Notes: generated from the letters alone by a model not told the origin. Shown: positions 1 through 10,616, counted from the stretch's first letter. The stretch is 64,000 nt of DNA from Tetrastigma voinierianum (GCA_016808115.1 JAEQBH010004412.1:264491-328490); one strand, 5' to 3'. Numbers and translations: made by a program.

Positions 1-348
1 GAATATAAAATTTTACCAATACAATTTTTATGTATTGCTTGGCTAATATAAGAACAATTACAATATATAATTAAAGTATAGTCGATGGAAAAAATTTGAG
101 AATTTTTAAGCTGCAAATGTTAGCTTATGAGGAGAGGTGTTTGTTTTTTTTTACTTAATATTGAACATAATTCTTTATGTAGTCAATATTGAATAAGGTT
201 TTAATAGTATTACATTAAATTATTTTGTTTTAATTATTATATTTCTATTAATTAAGTTGTTTGTTTTTATACGCTTAAAATCAACATCTTAAATTATATT
301 AAAAATTAATTCTTAAGTATAATGATGATATAACTTCTTTGATATTTT

Positions 349-351
<3 letters not shown>

Positions 352-434
<83 letters not shown>
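352..434. repeat. (TA)n microsatellite
   Basis: About 41 uninterrupted TA dinucleotides. Perfect alternation over more than 80 bp is prone to length polymorphism and to assembly collapse. Confidence 0.97.
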
Positions 435-438
<4 letters not shown>

Positions 439-763
439 TTTTGGTTAAAATACGCCTAAATGCTCAATTTATAAAGAAAATATATTTACATTTTTCTCTT
501 GAAGAATGACTCATAAATAGACAAAAATGTTTTTTGTCATTTCATGTATTTACATATATCTTTAAAAAGAAAAAAGAAAATACTATTTTTACAATAAAAC
601 AATGAGGGTATTTTTGTTAAAATGAGATAAAAAAATTAATGAAATATCATATTTTCGAAAAATGGTTTTCAAAAGGTCTTTTCATCAAATCATATTTATT
701 ATTATGATAAAATAAAAAAGTATTTGTATAATAAATGAATAACATATTAACATATTTAAAAAA

Positions 764-890
764 TTATTATTATCATTCTTAAAAAAAATAATTATTTTAT
801 TTATTTATTATTATCATTCTTAAAAGAAATAATTATTTTATTTATTTATTATTATCATTCTTAAAAATAATTATTTTATTTATTTATTTT
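764..890. repeat. Three-copy 41-bp tandem repeat
   Basis: The landmark TATCATTCTT recurs at 771, 812 and 853, exactly 41 bp apart. Each copy is followed by a short A run, AATTATTTTATTTATTTATT and the start of the next unit. The copies differ mainly in the length of the A run. Confidence 0.9.
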
Positions 891-1118
891 ATATAACTAA
901 AATAGAATATATAAAATTAATAATTTTAAAAAATAATAGATTGAAGAAAATAAAAATGAAAAATATTTCATGTTAAACATTTTGAAATATTCATGATTTA
1001 AAAGATTTTAAAAATATTTTTGTACATATTCTCTAAAGCATAACTTTTCTCTTAAGAGAAAAAGTAAAAATATTTTGCTTTTTCATTTAGAAAACATTTT
1101 CAAAAATTTATAAATAAG

Positions 1119-3162
1119 TTATGCAAAAATAAAAATAAAAATACGAACTCCTCGAAAAGCAATTTGCTTCTCAAAATAAGCTAAAAAAAAATAAAGGCCC
1201 TCTAAGCTTAGGTGACCTTTATTAAGCAGTTCTTTAAACCTGCTCACTGCTTTTAAATCACTTGTAGAAACATTCAAAGTTTCAGTGCTTTGGTACCAGC
1301 ATGGAAAATCATTGAGATTATAATTAAATCTCTGCTTAGTTGTTAAAAAAAAAAAGAAGTTTAAACAAAAATCTCTATGAATCAATAAGAGGTGGAGTCA
1401 AGTTAATCTTTCAAAATCTAAAGACTCCTTTGTAAATGACCTCGACCACCTATGCTCGACATTATCCATTTTAAGCTCCACCGAGCCATACTGTACTTAA
1501 AACGGGCCTATTAGATTGGATAGCTCATACCCCTTATATACCGGCCAGAACTTTCTTCTCATATTCGGATGAGGAAGATTCGATAAACACTCATATGTAA
1601 ATACAACGTCATCGCTATTCTTATTTAAATTACGTGCCTTAAACAAACAAAACATCTCCTACAAAGCCACAACAAATGAACCCCTACAAAGGATCGTGGA
1701 TTAGCCTTATACTAGTCCTGTTTCGCCCCTTTACATCTGCCTTTTGAGGATAAACTAAAACATAATGCGGATACCGTTTGCTAAACTTTTTCCAAGGTCA
1801 AATCTCCCAAACTCAAACTATCACTAAAAAGGTATCACCTCAACAGGTACTATAAACCATCTTTAAATTAGTAAATATCAAATTGGTTATACGCATTGTC
1901 AATCTTTTACAGGAAAACATTTTTTATATACAAATTAGATTAAAGATTAGTTTGTAATATAATTAAACTTACTCTCAATATTGGATTTATTATCAATGAT
2001 TATTTATTTTGAAAACCTTAAAATTTTGATAAGCTAGTTTGTTAGAAAGATTAAGTATTTAAAACAAAACAGGATTTTTTGTTTTTTACTTGTTTATAAA
2101 GCTAAAGGTTTAAGTAAGGGAAGAATTATATTTCAGGTATAAATGTAAGCGAGTCAAGCTATTCTAACTCGACTCGTAAAATACTCGATTGACTTGGAGT
2201 TAATTCAGTTGAACTCAATCTCAAATAGTTTGAGTAGCTTTGTCGAAAGCTAAGACTTGAAGATCATTATAATGCTCCATCGTCACTGGAGCTTTAATCA
2301 AGTTTTACTCGTTATATTATTTATTTGAGTGACCTATCTCGAAATTGAATCAATTTCGAGTTGGATTCAAGTTTTGAGTTTTTTTAATCGAGTCGAGTTT
2401 GAGCTTGACTTTGTATTGATTCAACTCGATTTGATTACACCCTTTATAATTCAAAAATAGGTTACATAACCTCTAAAATTGGGATTAACACCTATTAAAG
2501 TTTTAAAAGTTAATGGAAAGTATACTCAAATTCAAAGATGCATAAAATGACTTTATGAGAGAGTTAGAAATTAAAATTCCTTCTTAAAATTTTGATATTA
2601 TACTCTTTCTTAATTTTTATTTCTATTTATTTTATTATTAAAATGTATAGATTAAGAAAGAAAAGAAAGAAAGAATGAATAAAATAAAACTCTAAGTAAC
2701 ACTTTATAATAAATTTGTGAAAATATTAAGGTTTTTATAAAAATAAAATAAAAATTGAAAGAGTTCTGTAAAATAATTTGATGTTTGATGATAAAAAAAG
2801 TTTATTTGAATTTTGTAATTTTAACATATTTTTTAATATAATATAAAAAATATTTTTTATTCATAAACATTTTTATTTTAGGAGCTTATTTTTAATTATT
2901 TTTTATTTTATTTTATTATTTTTAAATCTAAAAATTTTGCAAATAATTGTCATTTAATCAACTTTTCAGGAAATTTTTATTTGATGTTTTTTTTAGTCCA
3001 TTTAAAAAATTCATCATTTAGAAGAAACAAAATCTTGGCTACCGAGATATATACTTCCTCGTTGAGCGGGCGGCATCGCCAGAGGCGAATAAGTACTCCG
3101 CCTCCCAGTTCAAAAACCACCTCGTACGGAACAAGGCAGCATTTCGACAGTACCTCCGGCCA
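1119..3162. other. Intergenic DNA with unclassified repeats
   Basis: Upstream of copy A. About 1,400-1,760 has higher GC than its surroundings and resembles dispersed plant repeats, but no coding block or terminal repeat could be defined. About 2,148-2,425 is rich in TCGA-containing words (CGACTCG, TCGAGT, CTCGATT) on both strands, a degenerate low-complexity pattern often seen in plant intergenic repeats. Bases 3,020-3,162 are GC-richer and probably correspond to 5' leader or promoter of copy A, because weakly similar sequence precedes exon 1 of copy B. No gene is supported here. Confidence 0.5.
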
Positions 3163-3332
3163 ATGACCATTCCGGAGCTGAAGAAGAGCGGACAGCGTGA
3201 CAGTAGCGGTAGCGCCAGCGGTGACGGTAGCGCAGCGATTGCGGCGGCGGGGCCGGACGAAACAAGGGCAACAAACATCAACATAGCCCCTCTGCTCCTG
3301 AATACGGATATCTCCATGGAGACAAAGCACTT
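3163..3332 (+). pseudogene. Copy A putative exon 1 (N-terminus)
   Basis: ATG at 3,163 opens a frame that runs to a canonical donor (CACTT|GTAAGT). The last residues, TDISMETKHL, correspond in position to DISEEIYAL in copy B exon 1, just before the RWD domain. The middle is Ser/Gly/Ala-rich. The assignment rests on the shared exon end, the shared start of intron 1 (GTAAGTCCTCA) and its place upstream of RWD exons. The GC-rich composition contrasts with the flanking DNA, as is usual for a plant first exon. It could be an unrelated GC-rich repeat that happens to end in a donor. Confidence 0.5.
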
Positions 3333-3790
3333 GTAAGTCCTCACACTGAGGATTTTGAGCACTTTGCAATTAAAGATCATGTGTGATTCATTTTTATCAA
3401 CAGATATTCCTTATTATAATTCGGTGTTTCTGGAGATGGATGAACAAATTTTTGAGTTTCTTCTCAAGAATTTGACGAATTTGTTGTAAGTCCCCACACC
3501 GCGGATTTAGTAATCTGTAATTAAAGATCATATACGATTCATTTGGTAGCTAATTTTATCAATGAAACTATTTTCATTAGAATTCGTGTTTTGGAGAGGT
3601 GATGAATTAGATTCTTGAGTTCTCAAGAATTTGACGAATTTGTTGTAAGTCCCCACACTCGTGGATTTAGTAATCTGTAATTAAAGATCATATACGATTC
3701 ATTTCAGAAGCATTTTAGCAATAAGCTATATTTTCATTAGAATCTGGGTGTTTTGAGATGTGAAGAACAAATTCTGAGTTCTTTATCCAG
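3331..3790 (+). repeat. Three-copy ~155-bp tandem repeat at start of intron 1
   Basis: The word TTGTAAGTCC begins units at 3,331, 3,484 and 3,643 (periods 153 and 159). Units share an AATTAAAGATCAT word, a GATTCATT word, a TTCATTAGAAT-like word and an AAGAATTTGACGAATTTG-like end. Each unit begins with the exon 1 donor GTAAGT, so the duplication has produced three potential 5' splice sites in a row. Copy B has only one such unit. Confidence 0.85.
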
Positions 3791-5214
3791 CATTGTCTGA
3801 TTCTTGTAGGAGCTGTCTCAGAGCTCTTGTAGACTCCACTTAGGTTCCTTAAGATTTCTTTTAGATCTTCAGGTGTTCTTGGGGATTACAAATAATCTTT
3901 CTCTTACGTTATTACAACAAGGTTGTTGGTATTGATCTTTCTTCTGATAGTTATCTTAGCCTCGGATCTTAAAATCCTACTTCCTGCAAAGACTTCTTTA
4001 TATTGATCTTTCTTCTTGATAGTTATCTGCAAAGACTCTTGTGTGTCACAGGAGTTTCTTAGTTTCAGTATTTTTCTAATTTTTATTTCCTGGGGTTCTG
4101 CCTTTCTGTATATGTCCTTAAGTGGTTATTTGCCTAAAATGAGCATTTAATGTCCGGAGCTTGGATTTATCAAAAAAGAAAAAAAATGTTTGGAATAAGG
4201 AGGTGTTCGGTATTGTTGGAAAACGGAAGAGTGAGGCCCTCAGTCGGGTTAGATTCTTGACTCTGCTGAGCTTGTACAGGGCAACATTTTGACCTTCCTG
4301 GTTGCTTTTTCCTCCCAGATCAAACCTGGAACCATTTTCTAGGAGCAGGTTCAGGACTGACCATATTTAGTTGAGGACTCATTGGCTCAGGTTAAGCTAG
4401 ATTATGCTCTATAGACAGTGGTTTTTTCAGGTGTTTCTGGAGTGTTCTTAAGTGAGGAAGAATTTGGTAAGGTTATAGTTGGTTGCAGAGGGATGATATA
4501 AGTTGGACTTCTTGATGATTCAAAAATATCAATGAGGGATATACCCTATCCCGGTTTTGTGATTCTTGTTCACTTTTCTCCCCCTGAATTACAGAATTGG
4601 AGTACTAAGGCCTGTTTTTGAAAAAGGTTACATCCATAGAGTTGAAAATTTGCTTACTCATGGGACAATAACATTTGCATCCTTTTTTTTTTGGGGGATG
4701 AGAGCCAATTAGGGATGAACTCGTATTCCCTGAGATTGAGTTTGTTTCTTGGTTCCTGCTGAATGAGTATGGACAAACATAGTACATGCGAAGACCTTAT
4801 GGAATTTGAGACACATGATGTGGGAGTGAAGATAGGTTTCAAAGAGAGTTTGTATTTATCTTTAACTGATGACCTGTATACATCTCTGCTAAGATAGAGT
4901 GCAAACTGAAACACCCAGAATTTTTCTAGGACATGGAGATAGGACAATATGAGCGAGCTACCTTTAGAAGGTGGTGATTCTGCTTTTGCCACACCATTTT
5001 GTCATGTGTCCATGATGAACTTAAGGAAAAGTCCAACTTGCCTCGAGAGTATGATTGTCAATTAATTGTAAAACCACTAAGTCTTGTAGTGGATATTTGA
5101 TTCTTTTTGATTTGTTCCTAAATGTCCTCATGAATGAGAGAAGACAGGTTGAGATAGCTTATGAATTTTTGGTGCATAGTGACTTTGAGTATGTTGAGAT
5201 AATTGACATACATC

Positions 5215-5491
5215 TGTTAAAAGACATGATATTCATATTAAATTTAAATCCTACAAGCTTTAGCTTTGTGGGAGAAATTTTAGCTTTAATACAGATCGTA
5301 GCCTAATGCATAAAGAGGTCTTGGTTCGAGCCACCCTGCACCTGAAAATTACTGTTACTGGAAAGTCCACATGACCCCATTTGCCTGTTTAACTTTCCAT
5401 AAAGTGCATAGTGGCTACACGCAGAGAGGGTGTTAAAAGACATGATATTCATATTAAACCCAAATCCTACAAGTTTGAGCTTTTAGGAAAG
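5215..5491 (+). repeat. ~65-bp direct repeats flanking the SINE-like insert
   Basis: TGTTAAAAGACATGATATTC begins at 5,215 and again at 5,431. The two copies run about 62-66 bp and differ at a few positions, for example AATTTAAATCC against AACCCAAATCC. They belong to the copia integrase region, so host sequence has been duplicated around the 150-bp insert with a 216-bp period. Confidence 0.88.
5281..5430 (+). mobile_element. tRNA-derived SINE-like insert
   Basis: An A-box-like TAGCCTAATGC is followed about 25 bp later by a B-box-like GGTTCGAGCCA, the internal RNA polymerase III promoter layout of a tRNA-derived SINE. The body of about 100 bp has no coding potential. No clear A- or T-rich tail is visible. 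It sits between direct repeats of the surrounding copia sequence. A degenerate tRNA pseudogene is the alternative. Confidence 0.6.
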
Positions 5492-5785
5492 TTGGTATTT
5501 TAACAACATCACATTGGAAAATTGAGGATTTTTATTTATGAATAGTTATGGAAAAAGATGTTTGAGATACAAGAAATTTGAATGTCCTAGACGATAGCGC
5601 CATAACATGAATGTACTATCTTTATCATAATGACTTATTGACTCAACACTACTAATAGACAACTCTATGGAGTAAGAGTTCCGCACTTTGGATTTATAGG
5701 AGAGTCCTTGACCTTGAGAAATGTATGTTAACCCTCAGACTAAACTTACATTGTTTATTCTCTTCCCCCAATTCCTGTGGAGGCC

Positions 5786-7263
5786 GCTAATCCTGACCTT
5801 GATTTGAAACATTGCCAGCGCATGTCAATCTACCTCGATGTCTCTTATTTAGGGGTTGCTAAGGCATGTTAGATTGAGGCTAGAGAACATGAGGGATTTC
5901 TCGAGGCAGTGGGGCTCTTGAGAAAATCATTTATAGTCGATGAGAAGTCATTGCTCCAGAGAAGAGAAAAGAGGCTCAGAGGAGATGTCTTTTCAATTAT
6001 GAATAAAGCCTCTTAGTAAATGGAATTGCGGTTTGCACGAAAAGGAGGCTTTTTTGAAGAAAGTAAGTGCATCCACAACATGAGAGAAAAGATAAAAAAT
6101 TTGCCCAAGGAAGTGGTGGAGAGATACGTTGTGGGTCTTGGGAATCCATAAGGAAGTGTTGGAACTTCATATGGGCAGAGTTTGCTTTATCATTTCAGCG
6201 GAAACGTCAAAGAGTAAAATTTTGAAGGATAGATGCTGCATGATGAGCCTCTGATGTTGCTTCTCAGCTACTGCATGCATTGCGGTGATGTTCTCGACTC
6301 TCACGTGGTAGTGTCAAGGGCCCTGCGGCTTTCTATCAGCCTTTAAAATGACTTGGAAATGGAAGAAGTTGGCTGTTTTTTATTGGAGGATCAAAAAAAA
6401 AAGAAAAATTTTAGGGAGGAGGGAGATACAGGATTATGCTTTATAGCTGGACTTTTTAGTTAACTCCTTCACTCTTATTTTAGAGTTTGATGACCCTATT
6501 TTATTCCTTCTTGCATTTGGATCTTTATGCAGTGCCTAAGGTGCTTATTTTAAAAAATTAAAACTGGGAAGCTGGGGAAATCCTTTGAGGAGAGATTACT
6601 TATTAAGTAAATAGATGTTTTTGTCAAAGGAAAAAGAAACGTTGATCGCATTCTTACTTTTGAAAGACATGGACCCTTTGGTGGCTGACTTTTTCTTGCA
6701 GACTTGGTTCCTTCCACAGTTTCTGGTAAAGCACGAAACAAACCTGGTTAGCCGTCCCGGGCTGTGCATATTTTAATGGTTTGGAAATAGATGAACTCGA
6801 TAGTGTTTGTTGAAATGGATTTTTTCAACCTAAAGATGAAAAATTCTTTTGTGTACAACTTGAGGTCTTGGTCTATGGTGCATAAAGATTTGAGGCCTTG
6901 TTCCTTTTTTTCCTTTAGATTAGCTCAGCTCTTGGCATGGGCTGGAGATGTTATTTTTGTTCTTCCCACTCCCTATTAGGTGAGCTTTTTCTGTGTTTCC
7001 TGCATACTTCTTGCATACTTAGACCACTTATTTTGTGTTTTTCTTTTATTACGACACTTTCTTACATTGCAAAAAGAAAAGAAATTTGTATATCTTTGTT
7101 TCATATATTTTATCATATTTATTTGTTATTTTTTTTATAATATAAGAAAACAAGAAAATGATTTCTAATCATAGTTAACATTATAAGAGTCTAATGTTCC
7201 TGCAAATGTTAGATCTCTTTTATCTGCTCTATGTTATCAAGTTCTATTATTGTTATTTATCAG
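5786..7263 (+). other. Rest of copy A intron 1, possible LINE relic
   Basis: Mostly non-coding. Around 6,060-6,200 the plus strand reads KNLPKEVVERYVVGLGNP, faintly like the start of the endonuclease domain of plant LINEs. Around 6,620-6,660 it reads KRNVDRILTF, which could be a distant trace of the same domain. The signal is too degraded to assign boundaries. Bases 6,770-7,230 show nothing recognisable beyond T-rich intron-like sequence. Confidence 0.3.
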
Positions 7264-7338
7264 ATGTTTAGGGCTATAAATGTGGCGGAGATGATCTCCA
7301 ATTGTCTCAGACCTTTCTCGTGTCACTATCAAAATCAG
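7264..7338 (+). pseudogene. Copy A exon 2 (start of RWD domain)
   Basis: Bounded by TTTATCAG at the 5' side and CAG|GTTGGT at the 3' side. The 75 bp have no stop in one frame. The following intron (GTTGGTTATTTTT...) is shared with copy B exon 2, which clearly encodes the RWD start (AIFQDKCKV). Copy A itself is strongly diverged here, so the family call relies mainly on position and intron homology. The open frame does not join exon 3 in phase. Confidence 0.55.
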
Positions 7339-7391
7339 GTTGGTTATTTTTATATCACTTCAATTCAATTCACTGAATTTGCAACTTCTAG

Positions 7392-7460
7392 TTTGAGATT
7401 TGCTTTTTCTGAACAGAACAGGCCTTCAAATGAGAGAGTTTCTGCTACTTTTCTCTTGAG
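7392..7460 (+). pseudogene. Copy A exon 3 (RWD domain)
   Basis: Runs from an acceptor (ACTTCTAG) to a donor (TTGAG|GTTAGT). Its end reads ERVSATFLLR, matching the D-V-S-A-L-L-L-V-R strand of plant GCN2 RWD domains that precedes the GYP turn. The equivalent copy B exon ends DVSLLLLVR. The frame runs on into exon 4, giving Ser in place of the usual Arg at the junction. Confidence 0.75.
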
Positions 7461-7532
7461 GTTAGTGAGGTGGTTGTTATTTTGTTTCAATGTGTTCTCC
7501 TTTTAATGGCTTTTCTCTTAATGTTGTATTAG

Positions 7533-7638
7533 TTGCTTTCGTGGGTATCCTTCCAAGTGTCCAGAGCTGATGATAAAATCAACGAAAGGTTTGTCAAAAG
7601 ATGACAGAGACAATCTTCTTTCTCAGCTTAAGGCCCAG
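7533..7638 (+). pseudogene. Copy A exon 4 (RWD core, GYPxxCP motif)
   Basis: Between an acceptor (TGTATTAG) and a donor (CCCAG|GTATGA) the frame is open and reads GYPSKCPELMIKSTKG, then LSKDDRDNLLSQLKAQ. The YPxxxP turn and the LSxxxxxxLLxxL helix are the signature of RWD domains. In GCN2 this domain binds the activator GCN1. This is the best-preserved exon of copy A: no stop, both splice sites intact and in phase with exon 3. Copy B has the same exon with an extra stop. Confidence 0.88.
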
Positions 7639-7731
7639 GTATGAGTTGCTTCTTGTTTCATTAGTGCTCTTTTCTGAAAATGATTGCGAGTGTGAAGAGA
7701 GAAAAGAATGTTTGTATCGAAGTGAAAAATT

Positions 7732-7741
7732 ATATATATAT

Positions 7742-7771
<30 letters not shown>
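7732..7771. repeat. (TA)n(CA)n microsatellite in intron
   Basis: A short TA run passes into about 15 CA dinucleotides. It lies about 95 bp downstream of copy A exon 4. Confidence 0.95.
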
Positions 7772-7772
<1 letters not shown>

Positions 7773-8492
7773 TGATAAATAATGATAAAAAAGGAAAAAT
7801 AAATACATAATATTTAAGAGTAAGTTGCATGGAAATGTTTGAGATTGAAGGAAAAATAATCTCTTGAGTTTTGGAAAAATTTGGATTTGAGTTTGTTTTA
7901 TACTTAATGACCGAACTGAAATCTAAAAATTCTAAGTTTTGGACTATTGCTTTTCATTTCTCAAAATTTGTTAGGATACTTTGTTTGGAGGAAAAATTGT
8001 ACCAAATTCATGAGCCTAGTATTAGTATTCATTGTCAAAAAAGAAAAAAGAAAAAACGGGTTTGTTTGATTCGCATGATTGTTTTGACTTATGCTTTCCA
8101 TTTTTATGAAACTTACTTTTTTTAAATTATTTGAGGTATCTAGCACATGTTTTTGTTTTCATAGTTCTCACCTTAACAGTGAGACTTATCTCAAATTTTG
8201 AGTTATATTGGGGTTAACAGAAGTGAGTCTCATTTTGTTATGTAAAACTATATTTAAAGCATCATCATCTTAGCTAACAAGTTTTTTCTATTCTTATGTA
8301 TTAGATGAATGCTTTTGGATTCCTTCCATGCCTACATCATTCTTTATAGAATAATGACTTTTTTCTGATACTTCAGCAATTTTGTCGCCCAAACATTTTG
8401 GTATGTAGCATGCTGTCCTGCAGATATTTGTTCCTTACTGCAATTTCTGTTCTTACATATCATTCTAATCATTGAAATTTTGTATGTTTTAG

Positions 8493-8570
8493 GCTCATGC
8501 TTTTGGAAGGGACAAATTGATGATTTTAGAGTTAGTGATGGCTTTTCCACATTCCCTACATGACATTGAT
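8493..8570 (+). pseudogene. Copy A exon 5 (end of RWD domain)
   Basis: After the acceptor GTTTTAG the frame reads AHAFGRDKLMILELVMAF, then PHSLHDI. This aligns with the closing helix of GCN2 RWD (A-N-A-R-E-G-R-V-M-I-F-N-L-V-E). The homologous copy B exon at 30,339 has the same acceptor context (TTTTAGG) and reads NANARRTVDDF and EFLSKIVPVGQSH in two frames. The 3' border is not clear in copy A because the frame stays open into the intron. Downstream sequence (TTGATTCATCAA) is shared with copy B. Confidence 0.7.
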
Positions 8571-9084
8571 GTCGTGTTCCAAACTTTGCATTTGATCATG
8601 ATTACTCTTTTGAATGTCTACTCTGTTGATTCATCAAATTTCCTGAGACATTATGGTGGATATTTTTTACGTTATAAAATATAAATCTATTGATTATGTA
8701 ATCCATATACCAACTTATTAAATTCTACATTATCATGTGTTATATTTTGGTTCAAGGAATCTCTATTAACTGTTGCAATCTTACCAGATTTCTTGTTGTA
8801 TCAAGTCAGACAAAATTTTCTTTGCTAGAATTATTATTATTGAAATGAATATAAGGGAAAAAATTCTGTATTATTGAATTGACAATACATATTATTGTAT
8901 AGGAGATTTCAAGAGGAAAAAGGAAACTAGAGATTACAAGAGAAAAAAAGAAACTAGAGATTGCAAGAAGGAAAAAGGAAACTAAATATTCCTAAATTTG
9001 AAATATTAATTAAGGGATTCAAAACAAATTCTTTTGATTGATTTTTTTACTCTCCTGATTTATTCACAAACATCTACAGATACC

Positions 9085-9545
9085 CTTCAAGCTGAGAAAT
9101 AGATGCCTTCAATCTCAACTTGAACATCATGAACCTTGCTTGTTCAGCCCCGTCATAGAACATCGCCCAATTGACATTCCGATGGAATATAAGACATACA
9201 CACTACCCTTCTTCCAATTTTCTTTGATGAACATCTACATTGTTTTATTGTGTTGTATAGGATTATACACAATATCAATAGCTGACTTGTGTCACAATAA
9301 AGCTTCATAGGACTTTCCCATTTAACTCACTAATCATCAAGATCAATCTTTAGCCAAAGTATTTCACACAATCCTTGAACAATAGCCCTAAGTTTTGATT
9401 CTGTAGATGATCTTCCGACTCTTCCCACCACATTTTGCTTCTCGCTTCCTCTCACGCGAAAGCGCATTACCCCTAAAAAGCACAGCACTCAGAGCTGGAT
9501 CTCCTATCCACTATCAATCCTGTGTAGTTAGCATCAATGTAGGTC
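9085..9545 (-). pseudogene. copia RNase H domain remnant
   Basis: Minus-strand frames read YIDANYTGLIVDRRSSSECC, matching the Y-x-D-A-D-Y-A-G-S-x-x-D-R-R-S-T-S block of copia RNase H. Further on there is LWLKIDLDD-like sequence across a shift, then MKLYCDTSQLLI-like sequence and a C-terminal GLNKQGFMMFKLRLKASIS-like end. There are numerous frameshifts and stops. Confidence 0.82.
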
Positions 9546-10104
9546 GTTAGAAGAGAACCATTCTTCAATAAATTCCTTCCGTGGCCGCCTTCGCACGCAA
9601 AGACTCTTTAAGCAACCATAGTTTAAAAAGGCAAAGGAGCAAAGGCCTCGGAGCCTGAGGGCACAAGGCGACCTAAGGCACCCAGCTTTTAATGTAAGGT
9701 GCACCCTATTTTATATACATATATATATATACATATAACACATCAAATATCATCTAAAAACAAATACCAAATTTTTGAGATGCTAGTTTCCTATTCTTTT
9801 TTGCAATTTTTGATTTTGTTGGCTCCTTTGTATGCTCTTCCTCTTCTCCTCTCGTTTTTTTTTTTTTTTTTTTGGGGAGGGGCAAGGTTGAAAAACCAGG
9901 GGCTGAAGGCTCAAAATGTAGTGTCCAAACGACGTCGTTGGTTCTAGGAGGTTTCTCACAAAACCAAGCCATGAACCAAAACGACGCCATATCGGGCCCA
10001 CGGCTGGGAAATGATTGTTTTGGGCTTCGGGGTTTTTCCTTTAAAAACCACGAATTATCCAAAACACACACATATACACAGAAGAAGAAGAAGAAAAAGT
10101 ATAA
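9546..10104. other. Non-coding interior between the two LTR-like repeats
   Basis: No coding block. About 9,618-9,712 has a GCCTCGG/AAGGCGACC pattern, and about 9,712-9,735 is a short TA/CA run. A T run at about 9,858-9,876 is followed by two ACGACG-containing motifs (see findings). Bases 10,080-10,100 are a short AAG run. Composition differs from both the RNase H block and the LTRs, which suggests a separate insertion. Confidence 0.4.
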
Positions 10105-10558
10105 AAAGGGAATTTTTTTTATATTATTGGATTGACGATACACATTATTATGTAGGGGATTAAAAGATGAAAAAGAAAACTAGAGATTACAATTGGAAAA
10201 TGGAGAGATTATAAGAAGGAAAAAGGAAACTAGATATTCCTAAATCCGGAAATACCATTCAACTGAATCCTTAGTTGAGGAAATGATAGCAAGAGTAGTA
10301 AGATAACTATATGAATCATCATACTCCATTTTGGTACTTGCTTGTAGGAGTTCCTTTTAATTTTACAACTTAATTGGCTAGTGGTTTGTGATTCGTCACA
10401 TTAAGATGAGTAGCTTTGGCTTTGTTAGCAATTGTTGTGTAGATTTCATGTGTTGTTGACATTGTGTTGTTGCTGTTGTTTTTTTCCTTTATAATGCCAT
10501 GTAAATTTTATCAAGAATCGCTTAATTTTGGAAGTTTACTTCTGATTTTTGTGTGCAG

Positions 10559-10616
10559 AGGACATCCTATCAGATCTCTCGCTATAAAGAGGATTTTGAG
10601 GAGATCACACAACTTG
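10559..10616 (+). pseudogene. Copy A kinase-entry exon
   Basis: The exon between GTGTGCAG and the donor CTTG|GTAATT encodes RTSYQISRYKEDFEEITQLG with no stop. S-R-Y-x-x-D-F-E-E-x-x-x-L-G is the start of the GCN2 kinase domain. The first 40 bases of the following intron are nearly identical to those after the copy B exon at 56,923-57,041, which confirms the two are paralogous. Confidence 0.88.

Larger units (their letters stand above)
1..1118. other. AT-rich intergenic DNA, no gene seen
   Basis: No coding block is visible on either strand. The stretch is dominated by A/T runs and holds a TA microsatellite and a 41-bp tandem array, listed separately. Nothing else recognisable was found. Confidence 0.7.
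4200..5785 (-). mobile_element. Ty1/copia integrase-region fragment in copy A intron 1
   Basis: Reading the minus strand from 5,700 downward gives a GAG-pre-integrase block (LWRYRLGHSNFLYLKHLF), then the integrase C-terminal region with VFACTMFVHTHSAGTK and PPKKKGCKCYCPMSKQIFNS, followed by MDVTFFKNRP. These are hallmark copia motifs (LGHPNF, VFGCxxFVH, KGYKCYxP, SMDVTFFE). A Ser/Thr/Pro-rich stretch typical of the region after integrase continues to about 4,240. Frameshifts are frequent. No LTR, RT or RNase H is attached, so this is an internal fragment. A SINE-like insert interrupts it at 5,281-5,430. Confidence 0.85.
8852..10275 (-). mobile_element. Truncated Ty1/copia element with two LTR-like repeats
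   Basis: Direct repeats of about 170 bp lie at 8,852-9,020 and 10,105-10,275, sharing blocks such as AGAAGGAAAAAGGAAACTA. Between them the minus strand encodes copia RNase H only (about 9,085-9,545). Integrase, RT and gag are missing, so the interior is mostly deleted or replaced. It sits in the intron where copy A should have linker exons. Confidence 0.72.

Noticed and set aside
1119..1385. 88-codon minus-strand open frame
   Set aside because: No domain recognised and the ends are low-complexity (FFFF, IFIFIF). Treated as chance in AT-rich DNA.
3039..3380. Minus-strand frames of 113-130 codons over copy A exon 1
   Set aside because: Shadows of the GC-rich plus-strand exon; no family match and they run across the splice donor.
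9754..10143. 129-codon minus-strand open frame
   Set aside because: It is built from T/A homopolymer runs and a GC-rich island in non-coding sequence; no family resemblance.
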